From contig NZ_JAOTID010000014.1 in the NCBI RefSeq assembly GCF_026163695.1, positions 62,001-126,000 on the forward strand: a DNA stretch of 64,000 nucleotides. Direction: 5' to 3'. Origin of the DNA: Shumkonia mesophila (lineage in GTDB: Bacteria; Pseudomonadota; Alphaproteobacteria; Rhodospirillales; Shumkoniaceae). Of this stretch, positions 53,509 through 63,053 are shown piece by piece; the stretch's first letter is position 1; every line of letters starts with the position of its first letter. The position numbers were made by a program, and so were the translations under genes. The notes under the pieces are model-generated. The model was not told the origin of the DNA. It made no database searches and worked only from the letters and a program-made list of their open reading frames with translations.

Positions 53509-55194
53509 ATGACTGCCATCGGAGACATATCGAGCGCCACAATGACGACCGGCCCTTCCGGGGCGGGGTATGACAATTTCGATACGAAGGCGCTGATCGA
53601 AGCCAAACTACAACCCCGTAGGAGCCGCATTAGCCGCCTGAATGACGAGGTCAAGGTTAATAGCGCGAAAATTTCGGCTTACAGCAATCTGCGAAGTAAG
53701 CTTTCGGCACTCGGCAGGACGGCGACGGCATTGCGGGCCGCGCCCGATAGCGGGGGAAGGGGGGGCGACGTGTTCCGCGCTCGCGAGGCTAAACTCGCCA
53801 CGTCCTCCGGTGCTAGAGCGGAAACCTACCTGTCGGCCTCGGTGAGGAACGATACCGCGCTTAACAGCCATTCGATTTCAGTTTCCAAGGTCGCCAAGGC
53901 GAACATTCTCTCCTCTGCTGTCCGCTCGTCACAGAACGACGCATTGGGGTGGAGTGGTAGCTTTACCCTCGGTGCGGGAACCGCGCCTAATGTCACGGTG
54001 ACCGTTAGTGTGGACATGTCCCTAACCGAGGTTGCCGAAGCGATCAATGCCGAAACCGGCGTCACCAAGATTGCGGCCTCGGTGATGAAAGTCGCGGACA
54101 ATCAGTATCGATTGATCCTCACCGCTACCGAAACCGGGAAGACGATTCGTCTCGCGGATACCGCGGGGAACTCGCTCCTCGCCGATGCTTCCAAGTTCGG
54201 CTTGATCGACAATAGCGGTAACGTCAAGGCCGAGAATGTGCTTCAGGCGGCACAGAACGCCGAATTCACGGTTGATGGAGTCTCCCTGATCCGTAGTGGT
54301 AACGACGTGGATGATGTGCTGTTGGGGGTTACCTTGCGCATCTACAATCCGACTCCGGATCGGGAAGTGTTGACGCTCAAGGTCAACCATAACCTCAACA
54401 CCATCAAGACGGCGGTCACCTCGTTCGTCGAGTCCTACAATGCTCTCCGCGACATCGTCATTTCCGGCCAGGCAACCAAGCCCGACGGTAGTGCCGACGG
54501 AAATGCCACCTTGTTCGGCGACGTCAATCTACGCGCCGTCGCCGCTATCCAGAATATCCTGAGTTCAAGCGTAGATGGCAGAGGGCTCGGAGAACTCGGT
54601 ATCAAATTCGACGCGGATAACAAGCTTACGATCAATGACGGGCTTTTAAACAAAGCCTTGCTGAACGACCTTGATGCCGTCGAGACGTTGTTCAGCTATA
54701 GGGCGGCGATATCGTCCGGCGATTTGACGCTGTTGCGCCATCCGAACTCCAGCTTCACTTTCGAATTAAACGTCACTGTGGATGCGGACGGTAAGGTGAC
54801 TGGAGCCGACGTCGACGGCGATACCTCGACGTTTAGCGTCAGCGGCAGCGCGATCATTGGCAAGCCAGGCACCGCCTACGAGGGACTGGCACTGCTCTAT
54901 ACTGGCAGAACCTCGAAAACCATCTCTGTCAAGTTGAGCCAAGGCGTGGCCGACCGGATGCATTACGTGGCGGACAAATTCGCAGACGCCGACAATGGCA
55001 TCTTGTCGGGATTGATCTCGTCGTTGAGCAAGACGAACGGCGACGTCGATAAGCGTATCCAGGCCCTTGAGGCTTCGACTAAGGGTTACGCCCAATACCT
55101 CTCTACACTGTACGGTAGGATGGCTAACCGTATTTCGCAGGCCCAAACTACCATCAAACTTTTCCAAGCGTTTTTGAAAAGCGGTCTCGACTAG
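53509..55194 (+). CDS. fliD: Flagellar filament cap protein FliD
   Basis: A 561-residue protein with the FliD N-terminal domain (NFDTKALIEAKLQPRRSRIS, LNDEVKVNSAKISAYSNLRS then KLSAL), repeats typical of the cap plate (VTVSVDMSLTEVAEAINAET, FTVDGVSLIRSGNDVDDVLL, GVTLRIYNP) and the C-terminal coiled coil (SSLSKTNGDVDKRIQALEAS, RMANRISQAQTTIKLFQAFL). It caps the filament and folds incoming flagellin. Followed by fliS after 11 bases. Confidence 0.94.
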   Translation: MTAIGDISSATMTTGPSGAGYDNFDTKALIEAKLQPRRSRISRLNDEVKVNSAKISAYSNLRSKLSALGRTATALRAAPDSGGRGGDVFRAREAKLATSSGARAETYLSASVRNDTALNSHSISVSKVAKANILSSAVRSSQNDALGWSGSFTLGAGTAPNVTVTVSVDMSLTEVAEAINAETGVTKIAASVMKVADNQYRLILTATETGKTIRLADTAGNSLLADASKFGLIDNSGNVKAENVLQAAQNAEFTVDGVSLIRSGNDVDDVLLGVTLRIYNPTPDREVLTLKVNHNLNTIKTAVTSFVESYNALRDIVISGQATKPDGSADGNATLFGDVNLRAVAAIQNILSSSVDGRGLGELGIKFDADNKLTINDGLLNKALLNDLDAVETLFSYRAAISSGDLTLLRHPNSSFTFELNVTVDADGKVTGADVDGDTSTFSVSGSAIIGKPGTAYEGLALLYTGRTSKTISVKLSQGVADRMHYVADKFADADNGILSGLISSLSKTNGDVDKRIQALEASTKGYAQYLSTLYGRMANRISQAQTTIKLFQAFLKSGLD

Positions 55195-55205
55195 GAGGTT
55201 GTTCG

Positions 55206-55661
55206 ATGGACTCCCGATACGCTTTGTCCGCCTACCGAAACGCCAATATGACCTTGCCACCGCTGCTCGCGGTCGTGTCGTTTTATGATGAGGTTTTGGT
55301 ATGCCTGCGTTCTGCCGCCGAAGCCGCTGAAAGTGGTGACTTCGGCGTGCAGTTCGACCAGGTGCGGCGCGCCACCGACATCCTGCGCGTTCTGCTGGCG
55401 GCCCTTGATCTAGAGCGCGGCGGAATACTCGCCGAGCGACTGCGTGACGGCTACGAGAACAATATGGTCGCGCTGATGGGGACGGTGGGGAAGCCGAACG
55501 CCTCGGAATGTCTCGCTCGTATAGGCAACGGATTGCGAGAACTGCGAGATGCCTGGCGCGAAATCGCGAGCAAACAGGAGGTCAGAACAGAAGCGTCACC
55601 TCACGAAGGTAGGGCTGTGCGCGACGAAAGGTCTAGAAGGCCTTTAGAGAGGGATGAATGA
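55206..55661 (+). CDS. fliS: Flagellin export chaperone FliS
   Basis: A 151-residue protein: YALSAYRNANMTLPPLLAVV then SFYDEVLVCLRSAAEAAESG, FDQVRRATDILRVLLAALDL. The pattern Y...A.......P..L....YD..L..L..A..A...GD is that of FliS, which binds the flagellin C-terminus. The C-terminal 25 residues are charged and likely disordered. GGAGG precedes the ATG, and the stop overlaps the next small gene by 4 bases. Confidence 0.85.
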   Translation: MDSRYALSAYRNANMTLPPLLAVVSFYDEVLVCLRSAAEAAESGDFGVQFDQVRRATDILRVLLAALDLERGGILAERLRDGYENNMVALMGTVGKPNASECLARIGNGLRELRDAWREIASKQEVRTEASPHEGRAVRDERSRRPLERDE

Positions 55662-55909
55662 GGCTAAGTACGTTTTGCGAACTTCTCGACCAATACGAAG
55701 GGTATCCGTTCGAGTGGCCGTCGGTCCAACGGTCGGAAGCTATAGGTTTGCTTAAAACATCCTTGGAAGCGCAGAATGCGCTTGAGGAAGCCCGGTGGAT
55801 GGAAATGCTTCTCAGAAAGATGCCTACCCCGGACCCCAGCCCGGATGCGATCGACCGGGTGATGGCTCGGATTCAAGAGCACGAGCGGCATATGCGAAAG
55901 CCGATATAG
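55658..55909 (+). CDS. Small conserved protein with LLDxYxGxxxxWP motif, copy B
   Basis: An 83-residue protein, MRLSTFCELLDQYEGYPFEW then PSVQRSEAIGLL, SLEAQNALEEARWMEMLLRK and IDRVMARIQEHERHM. Paralogous to the protein at 44191-44445 (shared LLD..(F/Y).G....WP...R, EAQ, DRV.A). Translationally coupled to fliS (ATGA). Function unknown; a regulatory role linked to the ECF sigma is a possibility. Confidence 0.72.
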   Translation: MRLSTFCELLDQYEGYPFEWPSVQRSEAIGLLKTSLEAQNALEEARWMEMLLRKMPTPDPSPDAIDRVMARIQEHERHMRKPI

Positions 55910-56415
55910 CCGATATAGGAGACACTCGGATGAGTACTCCTCGAAAAACCGCCTTGCTACCAAGTCGCCCGTGAAGTATCCGCTTCCGCGACCTGACTAG
56001 ACGGTTTTGGGCTGTCGGGATAGATTGGGTGTACAGATACGGTAATCGCCTGACAGGTGCCGCTCCTGGCGGGGTATTTTAAGCGGCTTTCTGTTTGGTT
56101 TCCTCCTTTCCGTTTCGAGGTTTCGGGAGGCCTTCGACGAAGGCCTTGGCGGGGGTGCGGCCTGGCCAGGGAGGTTGATTTGTCAATGGCAACTGGACAA
56201 TGCCCCTGGACGGCGATACGACCATGTGTGGGTTGGATGTTCCGCGCACTGTCATTCTAATTATCGATTTCAAGGGGCGTTATGTGTGTGGTGCGCGTCG
56301 TTCTTCCGGACGGAGAGCCCCTCCTTGAAATGGAGATGGCGTAAAATGCATCGGAACCGATCCGAGATTCGACCGCCGACCGGCGTCCTGCGGATCGGCC
56401 GACGAGGTTCGGGCC
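55910..56415. other. Junction between flagellar locus and PKS cluster
   Basis: About 500 bases without an intact gene. It contains a transposase tail at 56079-56180 on the minus strand, marking a recombination junction between the flagellar and biosynthetic modules. No terminator is evident. Confidence 0.5.
56079..56180 (-). pseudogene. Integrase-core (rve) transposase, C-terminal fragment
   Basis: Minus-strand translation NQPPWPGRTPAKAFVEGLPK then PRNGKEETKQKAA and stop. This resembles the C-terminus of IS481/IS3-like transposases (xxGRTPxxAFxxGLPxPxxKxE). Only about 34 residues remain. Confidence 0.55.
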
Positions 56416-56664
56416 ATGTTCTTTGAGTTCGCGCTTATCGGGGCGGCCCATCTCGGAGCGAAAAAGCTGCATAAGGATGGTTCGCTGGCCGCCAGGGGGC
56501 GCAAGATCGCCGCTGACATCGCCGGGCGTATCGCCGATCTTGTTTTCCCAATCGTGAAGGCAGCCACTCACCCAGCGGCATCGGCCGCGACCTCTCCCTC
56601 GCCTCCCCGCTCCTCCGCGTTCCACGGGAAGGGCCAAGCAATCGGCTGTCGCGAACGGGCATGA
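56416..56664 (+). CDS. Small hypothetical protein coupled to the PKS gene
   Basis: An 82-residue frame, MFFEFALIGAAHLGAKKLHK, ARGRKIAADIAGRIADLVFP and a low-complexity Ala/Ser/Pro tail. Its stop overlaps the PKS start (ATGATG/TGA at 56661-56664), the arrangement of coupled genes. No family is recognised, and the gene may be spurious; the hydrophobic N-terminus could be a membrane anchor. Confidence 0.35.
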   Translation: MFFEFALIGAAHLGAKKLHKDGSLAARGRKIAADIAGRIADLVFPIVKAATHPAASAATSPSPPRSSAFHGKGQAIGCRERA

Positions 56665-59600
56665 TGCGACAGAGGAATGACCGGGATCACATCGCCGTCG
56701 TCGGCATGAGCTGCCGTTTTCCGGGCGGAGCGAACTCGCCCGCGGAATTCTGGCGGATTCTGTCGACCGGCCTTGACGTGATCGGGGATGTTCCGGCCTC
56801 GCGGTGGGACAAGCTCGCGTACTACGACCCGGACGTGGCCGCTCCCGGCAAGATGTGCACGACGCGCGGCGGCTTCATGGACGTGCCCGTCGACCGCTTC
56901 GATCCGGCCTTCTTCAACATCTCCCCCAAGGAGGCGGCCGACATGGATCCCCAGCAGCGGATCCTGTTGGAACTCTGCTGGGAGGCCTTCGAGGACGCCG
57001 GCATGCCTCCCCTCTCGCTGCGCGGGAGCGACACCGGCGTGTTCATCGGCGTGTCGAGCACCGATTATTCCGACATCGGTATTCACGACAACATCCTTCA
57101 CGCCACCAGCTATTCGCTGACCGGCAGTTGTTACAGCGCGCTCGCCGGGCGCGTCTCCTTTGTCTTCGGGTTGGAAGGGCCGAGCCTCGCGATCGACACC
57201 GCCTGCTCGTCGTCGATGGTGGCGATCGACAACGCGTGCTCGTGTCTGCGGCTCGGTCGGACGGGCCTGGCCGTGGCGGGCGGCTTCAACCTGATGCTCA
57301 GCCCGGACATGCAGATTTGCCTGACCAAGCTCCGCGCCCTGTCGCCCGACGGGTTGTGCAAGAGCTTCGACGCCGATGCGAAGGGGTATGCGAGGGCCGA
57401 AGGCGGCGGCCTGGTCGTTCTGAAGCGCCTTTCCGACGCGCTGGCGGCGGGCGACCGGATTCTGGGCGTGATTCGGGGGTCGTTCGTCAACCAGGATGGC
57501 GAGAGTACCGGCATCTCCGCCCCCAATGGCCGCGCGCAGGAGAAGGTCATCCTGGGCGCGCTCCGCGAGGCGGGGCTCGATCCGGCCGAGGTCGACTACA
57601 TCGAGACGCACGGCACCGGAACGCGGGTCGGCGACCGCACGGAACTGACGGCCATCGGCCATGTCATGGAAGGGGTCCGCGGAAAGGAGAACCCGCTCGT
57701 CGTCGGCTCGGTGAAATCCAACATCGGACACCTGGAGGCGGCGTCGGGTATTGCCGGACTGGAGAAGGTTCTGCTCGCCTTCCGGTACGGCGTCATTCCC
57801 GGCAACCTGCACTTCGACACCCCCAATCCCGCCATCGAGTGGGACCGTTGGCCGGTCGAGGTGGCCTCGGCGAACCATCCCTGGCCGCGCAGCGACAAGC
57901 CCCGGATCGCGGGCGTCAGTTCCTTCGGTTTCGTCGGGACGAATGCCCATCTCGTCATCGAGGAGCCGCCCGCCCTTGCGCAAAGGCATGTCGCGGAACG
58001 CTCCCACCACACGCTCCTCCTCTCCGCCCGCACGCCGGACGCTTTGCGGACGCTGATCCGGCGCTATGTCGCCTTTCTCAAGGATTTCGACGGCGACGAT
58101 CTCGCCGACATTTGCCACACCGCCACGATCGGCCGTTCCCATCTTGAATACCGCGTTGCCGTGACGGGAGAGGACAAGGGGGGGATTCTCGACGGTCTGG
58201 CCGATCTTCTGGAACAGGAAGACTTCGCCCATGTCGGCCGCGAGCGCGGCGTCGCCTTCCTCTACACGGGCCAGGGCGCGCAATACGTCGGCATGGGCGG
58301 CGGGCTGTTCCGAACCCAACCGGAGTTCCGCCGCGCGATGGAGGAGTGCGACGCGATCTATCGCCAGGCCGAGGGCGCCTCGCTCATCGACCTGCTGTAC
58401 GGCGAGGACGCGACCTCCGCGACCGTCGACAACACGCGCTATTCCCAGCCCCTGCTCTTCGCCGTCGAATACGCGTTGACGCGGTTGTGGCGCTCGTTCG
58501 GCGTGGAGCCGGCGGTCGTGATCGGTCACAGCGTCGGCGAGTATGTCGCGGCCTGCGTCGCGGGCGTGTTCGACCTCGAGGACGCGCTGCGCTTGGTCTC
58601 GCTGCGCGGCCGACTGATGGGGAGCGCGCCGGGCCGCGGAATCATGGTCGCCGTCTCGGCCGCGCCGAATGTCGTGGTGCCGCTTCTCGGTGGCCGCGGG
58701 GATCGCGTCTCGCCCGCCGCGTTCAATTCGCCCGACAACACGGTGATCAGCGGCTTCGCCGACGCGATGGAACCCATCCTGGAGGAATTGGAGAAGCGCG
58801 GACTCCGGTATCAGGAACTGCGCGTCTCGCATGCCTTCCATTCGCCGCAGATGGAGCCGGTGCTGGACGAGTTCCGGCGCGCGGTCTCGGCCGTTACCCT
58901 CCGCGAGCCTCGAATTCCGCTGATCTCCAACGCGACCGCCGCGATTGCCGGGCCGGGGTTGTTGACCGATCCCGAATACTGGGTACGCCATCTGCGCGGC
59001 ACGGTCCGCATGAGCGAATCCCTGGAGAGCCTGCGCGGCCTCGCTTGTGCCGCGTGCCTGGAGGTCGGTCCCCGCCCCACCCTCCTTTCCTTCGCCGAGC
59101 GGTGTTTGGGCCACGATCGGCCGCGCGCCGCGGCGTCGACGCGTTTCCGCGTCCCCGATTTCCAGGCGTTGGGCGAGGCGGCGGGCGAGTTGTATCAAGC
59201 CGGCGTCGATCTCGATTGGGCGGCGTGGGACGCCCCCTTCGGCGGACGCAAGGTCGCCCTGCCGACCCATCCCTTCGGCGGCCAGCGCCATTGGGTGGAG
59301 AGATCCGAACCGACGGTCGAGCCCCGGTCGGGGGCGTCCGTCGTCGCGGGACATCCGATCATCGGTCAAAGGCTGGAAACGCCGGCGCTGCCGGGCGCGG
59401 TGATCTTCCAGGCCGACGTCTCCCGCGGTCGGCATCACTTTTTCCCCGAACACGTCATTCTGGGCGTGGAAACGGCGCCGGGCGCCGCCCTGCTGAGCTG
59501 GATCTGGCTCGCCGGCCGCGAGTTGTTCGCCGACGAACCGTTCCGTCTGACCGACATCCAATTGATCCAGCCGTTGATCCTGTTTGACGCCGACCGCACG

Positions 59601-62600
59601 GTGCAGATCGTCGTGCGGGACGTGAACCGAAGCCGCTGTTCCTTCGAGCTTCTGAGCCGCGAGGGGGGATCGGACGGCTGGGTGAAGCATTGCGAGGGGT
59701 GGATCGAGCGCGGGGAACCGCCGCTTCCCGGCCCCTCCGTCGATTTGGACGCGTTGAGCGACCGCCTCGACTTCCGGGTGAGCGGGGCCGAATTCTACGC
59801 GACGATGTCCAGTCTGGGGTACGAGTACGGTCCGCTCTTCCGATGCGTGGAGGAGGCGGGAAGCGCCGGCGACGACATCCTCGGCGGATGGCGGGTTCCC
59901 GAACGCGACGCGCGCACGCGCGACTATTGGATCACGCCAGGTGAACTCGACACCATCTTCCAGACGCCCGCCGTCGCGCTGATGGGCGATGGCGCCGCCG
60001 CGCCCGACGAGGGGCTGATCCACATTCCCTTCTACGTCAAGTCGTTGACCGTCCACCGGCCGTTCGCGCCGGGGCTTTCGCGCGTCCACACCCGGACCGA
60101 GGCGACCAAGGCGGCGGGCGGGGGCGGTTCGGTCGAAAGCTCGATGCGCGTTTACGACGAGCGGGGGCAACTCGTCGTCTCGGTCGAGGGCTTCGTAAGT
60201 GCCGCCGTGTCGCGCCAAGCCCTGCGACGGGAGGAGAGCCTGAAACAGCTCCGCCGCTTGGTTTACATCGAGGAGTGGCCGAGGGAGGCGCTTCACCCGA
60301 CAGGTGAGGAGGAGAAACCGCGAGCCTGGGTGCTGTTCGGCGAACCCCATCCGGCGCTTGAAACGCTCGCCGCCCGGTTGCCGGGTCGCGTTTTCCGGCT
60401 GGAGCCGGCGGAGCGTCCCGAGGATCGCGGCGGCCGACGGTTCGGCGTCGATTGGGAGAAAGAGGGCGCCCTCGCCGAGGCCTTCGCGCGGCTGGGGTTG
60501 GAAGGGGGCGATCCCGTCGCCGTCGTCCACATGCGGCCCGCCATTTCCGCAGATTTCGGGCGGAACACGTCCGCCGATCTCGTCGCCGACGCCGATCGTC
60601 GGCTGCAGGGCGCGCTCGCGCTGACGAAAGCCCTTGCCTCGGCGACCTTCCCCGCCCGGTTGTGGATCGTCACCACGGGCGACCGCCTGATCCTCGACGA
60701 GGATGCCGGCCCCCGGCTTCGCGCGGGCGGTCTCGACGGCTTCACGGCCGTGGCGGCGCTGGAAATGGCGGATCGCCGACCGACCCATGTCGACCTCTCG
60801 CCCGATCCGGACGAGGTCGAACTGGCGGCGCTCGCCGCCGAGATGACGGCCGACGGGCCGGAATCCCGGGTGTGTCTGCGCGGCGACCGGCGTTTCGTCG
60901 CGCGTTTCACGCGTCGGCTTCCGGGCGGGAGCGACGAAGCGGTTGCGCCGCGCGAGCCGTACACGCTGGAGATCGGCGGCGGCGGTTTGGACGACATGCG
61001 CCTCGTCCCGCAAGATCGGCGGGAACCGGGACCGGGCGAGGTGGAGTTCGAGATCGTCGCCACCGGCGTCAACTTCAAGGACGTGTTGCGTTCGCTGGGC
61101 GAGTTGAGTGACACGGCGAACCGTGTCGGCGGGGAGGCGGCGGGCGTCGTCACCCGCGTCGGAGCGGGCGTTGACGATCTGCGCCCGGGCGACGCGGTGA
61201 TCTCGCGCGACATGGCGGGCGGCGGCTTCAGCGCCTATCAGACCTCGCAGCGTCGTTTCCTGACCCGCAAGCCCGACTTCCTGACCTTCGAGGAGGCGGC
61301 GACAATCTCCATCGCCTTCATGACCGCCCGCCACGGCCTGTTCGAACTGGGGAAGCTCCAAAAGGGCGAGCGCGTGTTGATCCACGCGGGTGCGGGCGGC
61401 GTCGGTCTGGCGGCGGTTCAGCAAGCGCTCAACGCCGGGGCGGAGGTGTTCGCCACGGCAGGATCGCGACGCAAGCGCGACTATCTGACGCGGATCGGCG
61501 CGCACCATGTTTTCAATTCCCGTTCGCTCGACTTCGCCGACGAGGTGAGGCGTCTCACCGGCGGGCGCGGCGTTCACGTCGTGCTCAACTCGCTGACCGG
61601 CGAACACCTGCGGCGGAGTCTCCTTCTGCTCGTCGACGGCGGGCGGTTCCTGGAACTTGGCAAGCGGGAAATTCTGTCGGAGGAGGCGGTTCGCGAGATC
61701 CATCCGACGGCGCGGTATCAGGCCTTCGACCTGACCGACGTCGTGGCTGGGTCGGCGGACGGTCGTGCCGACATGATGGCAGCGATCCTGCGCGAGATGG
61801 AGAGTGGCGCCCTCTTCGCGCCGCCGGTCAGGGTCTTCCCCGTCGAACGGGCCTCCGATGCCTTCCGCTTCATGTCGCGGGCGCTGCACATCGGCCGCGT
61901 GGCGCTCTCCCACCGCGCGGAAATCCGCGGGCGCGGACAGTCGGGCGAGAAGCGGCTTCGCGCCGATGGGGTCTATCTCATCACCGGCGGCCTCGGCGCG
62001 CTGGGACTGGAGTTCGCGGAATGGCTGGCGGCGGGAAAGGTTGGCGGAATCGTGCTGACTGGCCGCCGCGCGCCCTCGGAGGAAGCCGCCGCGCGGATCG
62101 AGGCGATGCGTGCCGGCGGAACGGAGGTGACGGCCGTCCGGTGCGACATCGCCGATCCCGACGACGTGCGAAGGTTGATGGAAGGGATCGACGGATCGCC
62201 CCTTGCGTTGCGCGGCGTGATCCACGCGGCGGGCATCCTTGATGATCGGACCATCGCGCGAATGGATTGGGAGCGCTTCACGACGGTCCTCCGCCCGAAG
62301 ATGCTGGGCGCCTGGAACCTGCATCTGGCGACGCTCGACCGGCCGCTCGACTTCTTCGTCGTCTTCTCCTCGGCTGCCGCCACGCTGGGCAACCGGGGGC
62401 AAGTCAACTATGCGGCCGGCAACGCCTTCATGAACGCGCTCGTCGATCACCGCCGTTCCCTGGGGCTCAGCGGTACGGCCGTGTGCTGGGGACCGTTCGC
62501 CGATGTCGGCATGGCCGCGACGGGAAGCGAGGCGGGCGAGCGGATGGCGAAAAACGGCATCCTCGGCATCAAGCCCGCCGATGGCGTCGCCGTTCTCGCC

Positions 62601-63053
62601 GCGATCCTCAAGCGCGACATCCCGGTGACGACGGTCGCCGACATGGATTGGGGCCGGTTCCTGGAGACGGTGCCGGGTGACATCGCCTCCACCTTGTTCT
62701 CGCGATTGGCCGTGCCCAAGACAGCGGCCGCGCCCGAACGGGCGCCGGGGGCGGAGGAGGCGGGCGCGGGATCGCCGGCCGAGCGGATCCGCGCCGCGAC
62801 GCCCGAGGAGCGCCCGGCGGCGGTCCTGACCGCGATCCGGAGGATCGTCGCCAAGGTCATGGGGCACGAGGACGCTTCGGCGGTGCCGACCGACACCTCC
62901 CTGATGCGCCTCGGCCTCGATTCCCTGATGGCGATGGATTTCCGCAATCGGGTGGAGAAACGGCTGTCGGTCTCGGTGCCGTTCGGTTTCCTGGCGGAAC
63001 AGGCGAGCCTGGAGACCATCGCGGCGGACATCGTGAAGGAGATCGGCGCATGA
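56661..63053 (+). CDS. Highly reducing type I polyketide synthase (KS-AT-DH-ER-KR-ACP)
   Basis: A 2130-residue single-module PKS. KS (10-440): DTACSSSM with Cys182, THGTG with His317, and His357 in SNIGHLEAA. AT (530-850): GHSVGEY with Ser624; HAFHS at 724-728 indicates malonyl-CoA. DH (about 900-1190): HVILGVETAP with His931 and Asp1097 in PGELDTIFQ; the usual His before Pro of HPxxLD is Thr here. ER (about 1440-1750): NADPH motif HAGAGGVGLAAVQ at 1575. KR (about 1770-2000): GGLGALG at 1776, LDD and Tyr1917 (B-type). ACP: GLDSLMAMD with Ser2088. No methyltransferase domain is evident. It would make fully reduced chains, probably iteratively, and overlaps the NRPS-type gene by 4 bases. Confidence 0.96.
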   Translation: MMRQRNDRDHIAVVGMSCRFPGGANSPAEFWRILSTGLDVIGDVPASRWDKLAYYDPDVAAPGKMCTTRGGFMDVPVDRFDPAFFNISPKEAADMDPQQRILLELCWEAFEDAGMPPLSLRGSDTGVFIGVSSTDYSDIGIHDNILHATSYSLTGSCYSALAGRVSFVFGLEGPSLAIDTACSSSMVAIDNACSCLRLGRTGLAVAGGFNLMLSPDMQICLTKLRALSPDGLCKSFDADAKGYARAEGGGLVVLKRLSDALAAGDRILGVIRGSFVNQDGESTGISAPNGRAQEKVILGALREAGLDPAEVDYIETHGTGTRVGDRTELTAIGHVMEGVRGKENPLVVGSVKSNIGHLEAASGIAGLEKVLLAFRYGVIPGNLHFDTPNPAIEWDRWPVEVASANHPWPRSDKPRIAGVSSFGFVGTNAHLVIEEPPALAQRHVAERSHHTLLLSARTPDALRTLIRRYVAFLKDFDGDDLADICHTATIGRSHLEYRVAVTGEDKGGILDGLADLLEQEDFAHVGRERGVAFLYTGQGAQYVGMGGGLFRTQPEFRRAMEECDAIYRQAEGASLIDLLYGEDATSATVDNTRYSQPLLFAVEYALTRLWRSFGVEPAVVIGHSVGEYVAACVAGVFDLEDALRLVSLRGRLMGSAPGRGIMVAVSAAPNVVVPLLGGRGDRVSPAAFNSPDNTVISGFADAMEPILEELEKRGLRYQELRVSHAFHSPQMEPVLDEFRRAVSAVTLREPRIPLISNATAAIAGPGLLTDPEYWVRHLRGTVRMSESLESLRGLACAACLEVGPRPTLLSFAERCLGHDRPRAAASTRFRVPDFQALGEAAGELYQAGVDLDWAAWDAPFGGRKVALPTHPFGGQRHWVERSEPTVEPRSGASVVAGHPIIGQRLETPALPGAVIFQADVSRGRHHFFPEHVILGVETAPGAALLSWIWLAGRELFADEPFRLTDIQLIQPLILFDADRTVQIVVRDVNRSRCSFELLSREGGSDGWVKHCEGWIERGEPPLPGPSVDLDALSDRLDFRVSGAEFYATMSSLGYEYGPLFRCVEEAGSAGDDILGGWRVPERDARTRDYWITPGELDTIFQTPAVALMGDGAAAPDEGLIHIPFYVKSLTVHRPFAPGLSRVHTRTEATKAAGGGGSVESSMRVYDERGQLVVSVEGFVSAAVSRQALRREESLKQLRRLVYIEEWPREALHPTGEEEKPRAWVLFGEPHPALETLAARLPGRVFRLEPAERPEDRGGRRFGVDWEKEGALAEAFARLGLEGGDPVAVVHMRPAISADFGRNTSADLVADADRRLQGALALTKALASATFPARLWIVTTGDRLILDEDAGPRLRAGGLDGFTAVAALEMADRRPTHVDLSPDPDEVELAALAAEMTADGPESRVCLRGDRRFVARFTRRLPGGSDEAVAPREPYTLEIGGGGLDDMRLVPQDRREPGPGEVEFEIVATGVNFKDVLRSLGELSDTANRVGGEAAGVVTRVGAGVDDLRPGDAVISRDMAGGGFSAYQTSQRRFLTRKPDFLTFEEAATISIAFMTARHGLFELGKLQKGERVLIHAGAGGVGLAAVQQALNAGAEVFATAGSRRKRDYLTRIGAHHVFNSRSLDFADEVRRLTGGRGVHVVLNSLTGEHLRRSLLLLVDGGRFLELGKREILSEEAVREIHPTARYQAFDLTDVVAGSADGRADMMAAILREMESGALFAPPVRVFPVERASDAFRFMSRALHIGRVALSHRAEIRGRGQSGEKRLRADGVYLITGGLGALGLEFAEWLAAGKVGGIVLTGRRAPSEEAAARIEAMRAGGTEVTAVRCDIADPDDVRRLMEGIDGSPLALRGVIHAAGILDDRTIARMDWERFTTVLRPKMLGAWNLHLATLDRPLDFFVVFSSAAATLGNRGQVNYAAGNAFMNALVDHRRSLGLSGTAVCWGPFADVGMAATGSEAGERMAKNGILGIKPADGVAVLAAILKRDIPVTTVADMDWGRFLETVPGDIASTLFSRLAVPKTAAAPERAPGAEEAGAGSPAERIRAATPEERPAAVLTAIRRIVAKVMGHEDASAVPTDTSLMRLGLDSLMAMDFRNRVEKRLSVSVPFGFLAEQASLETIAADIVKEIGA

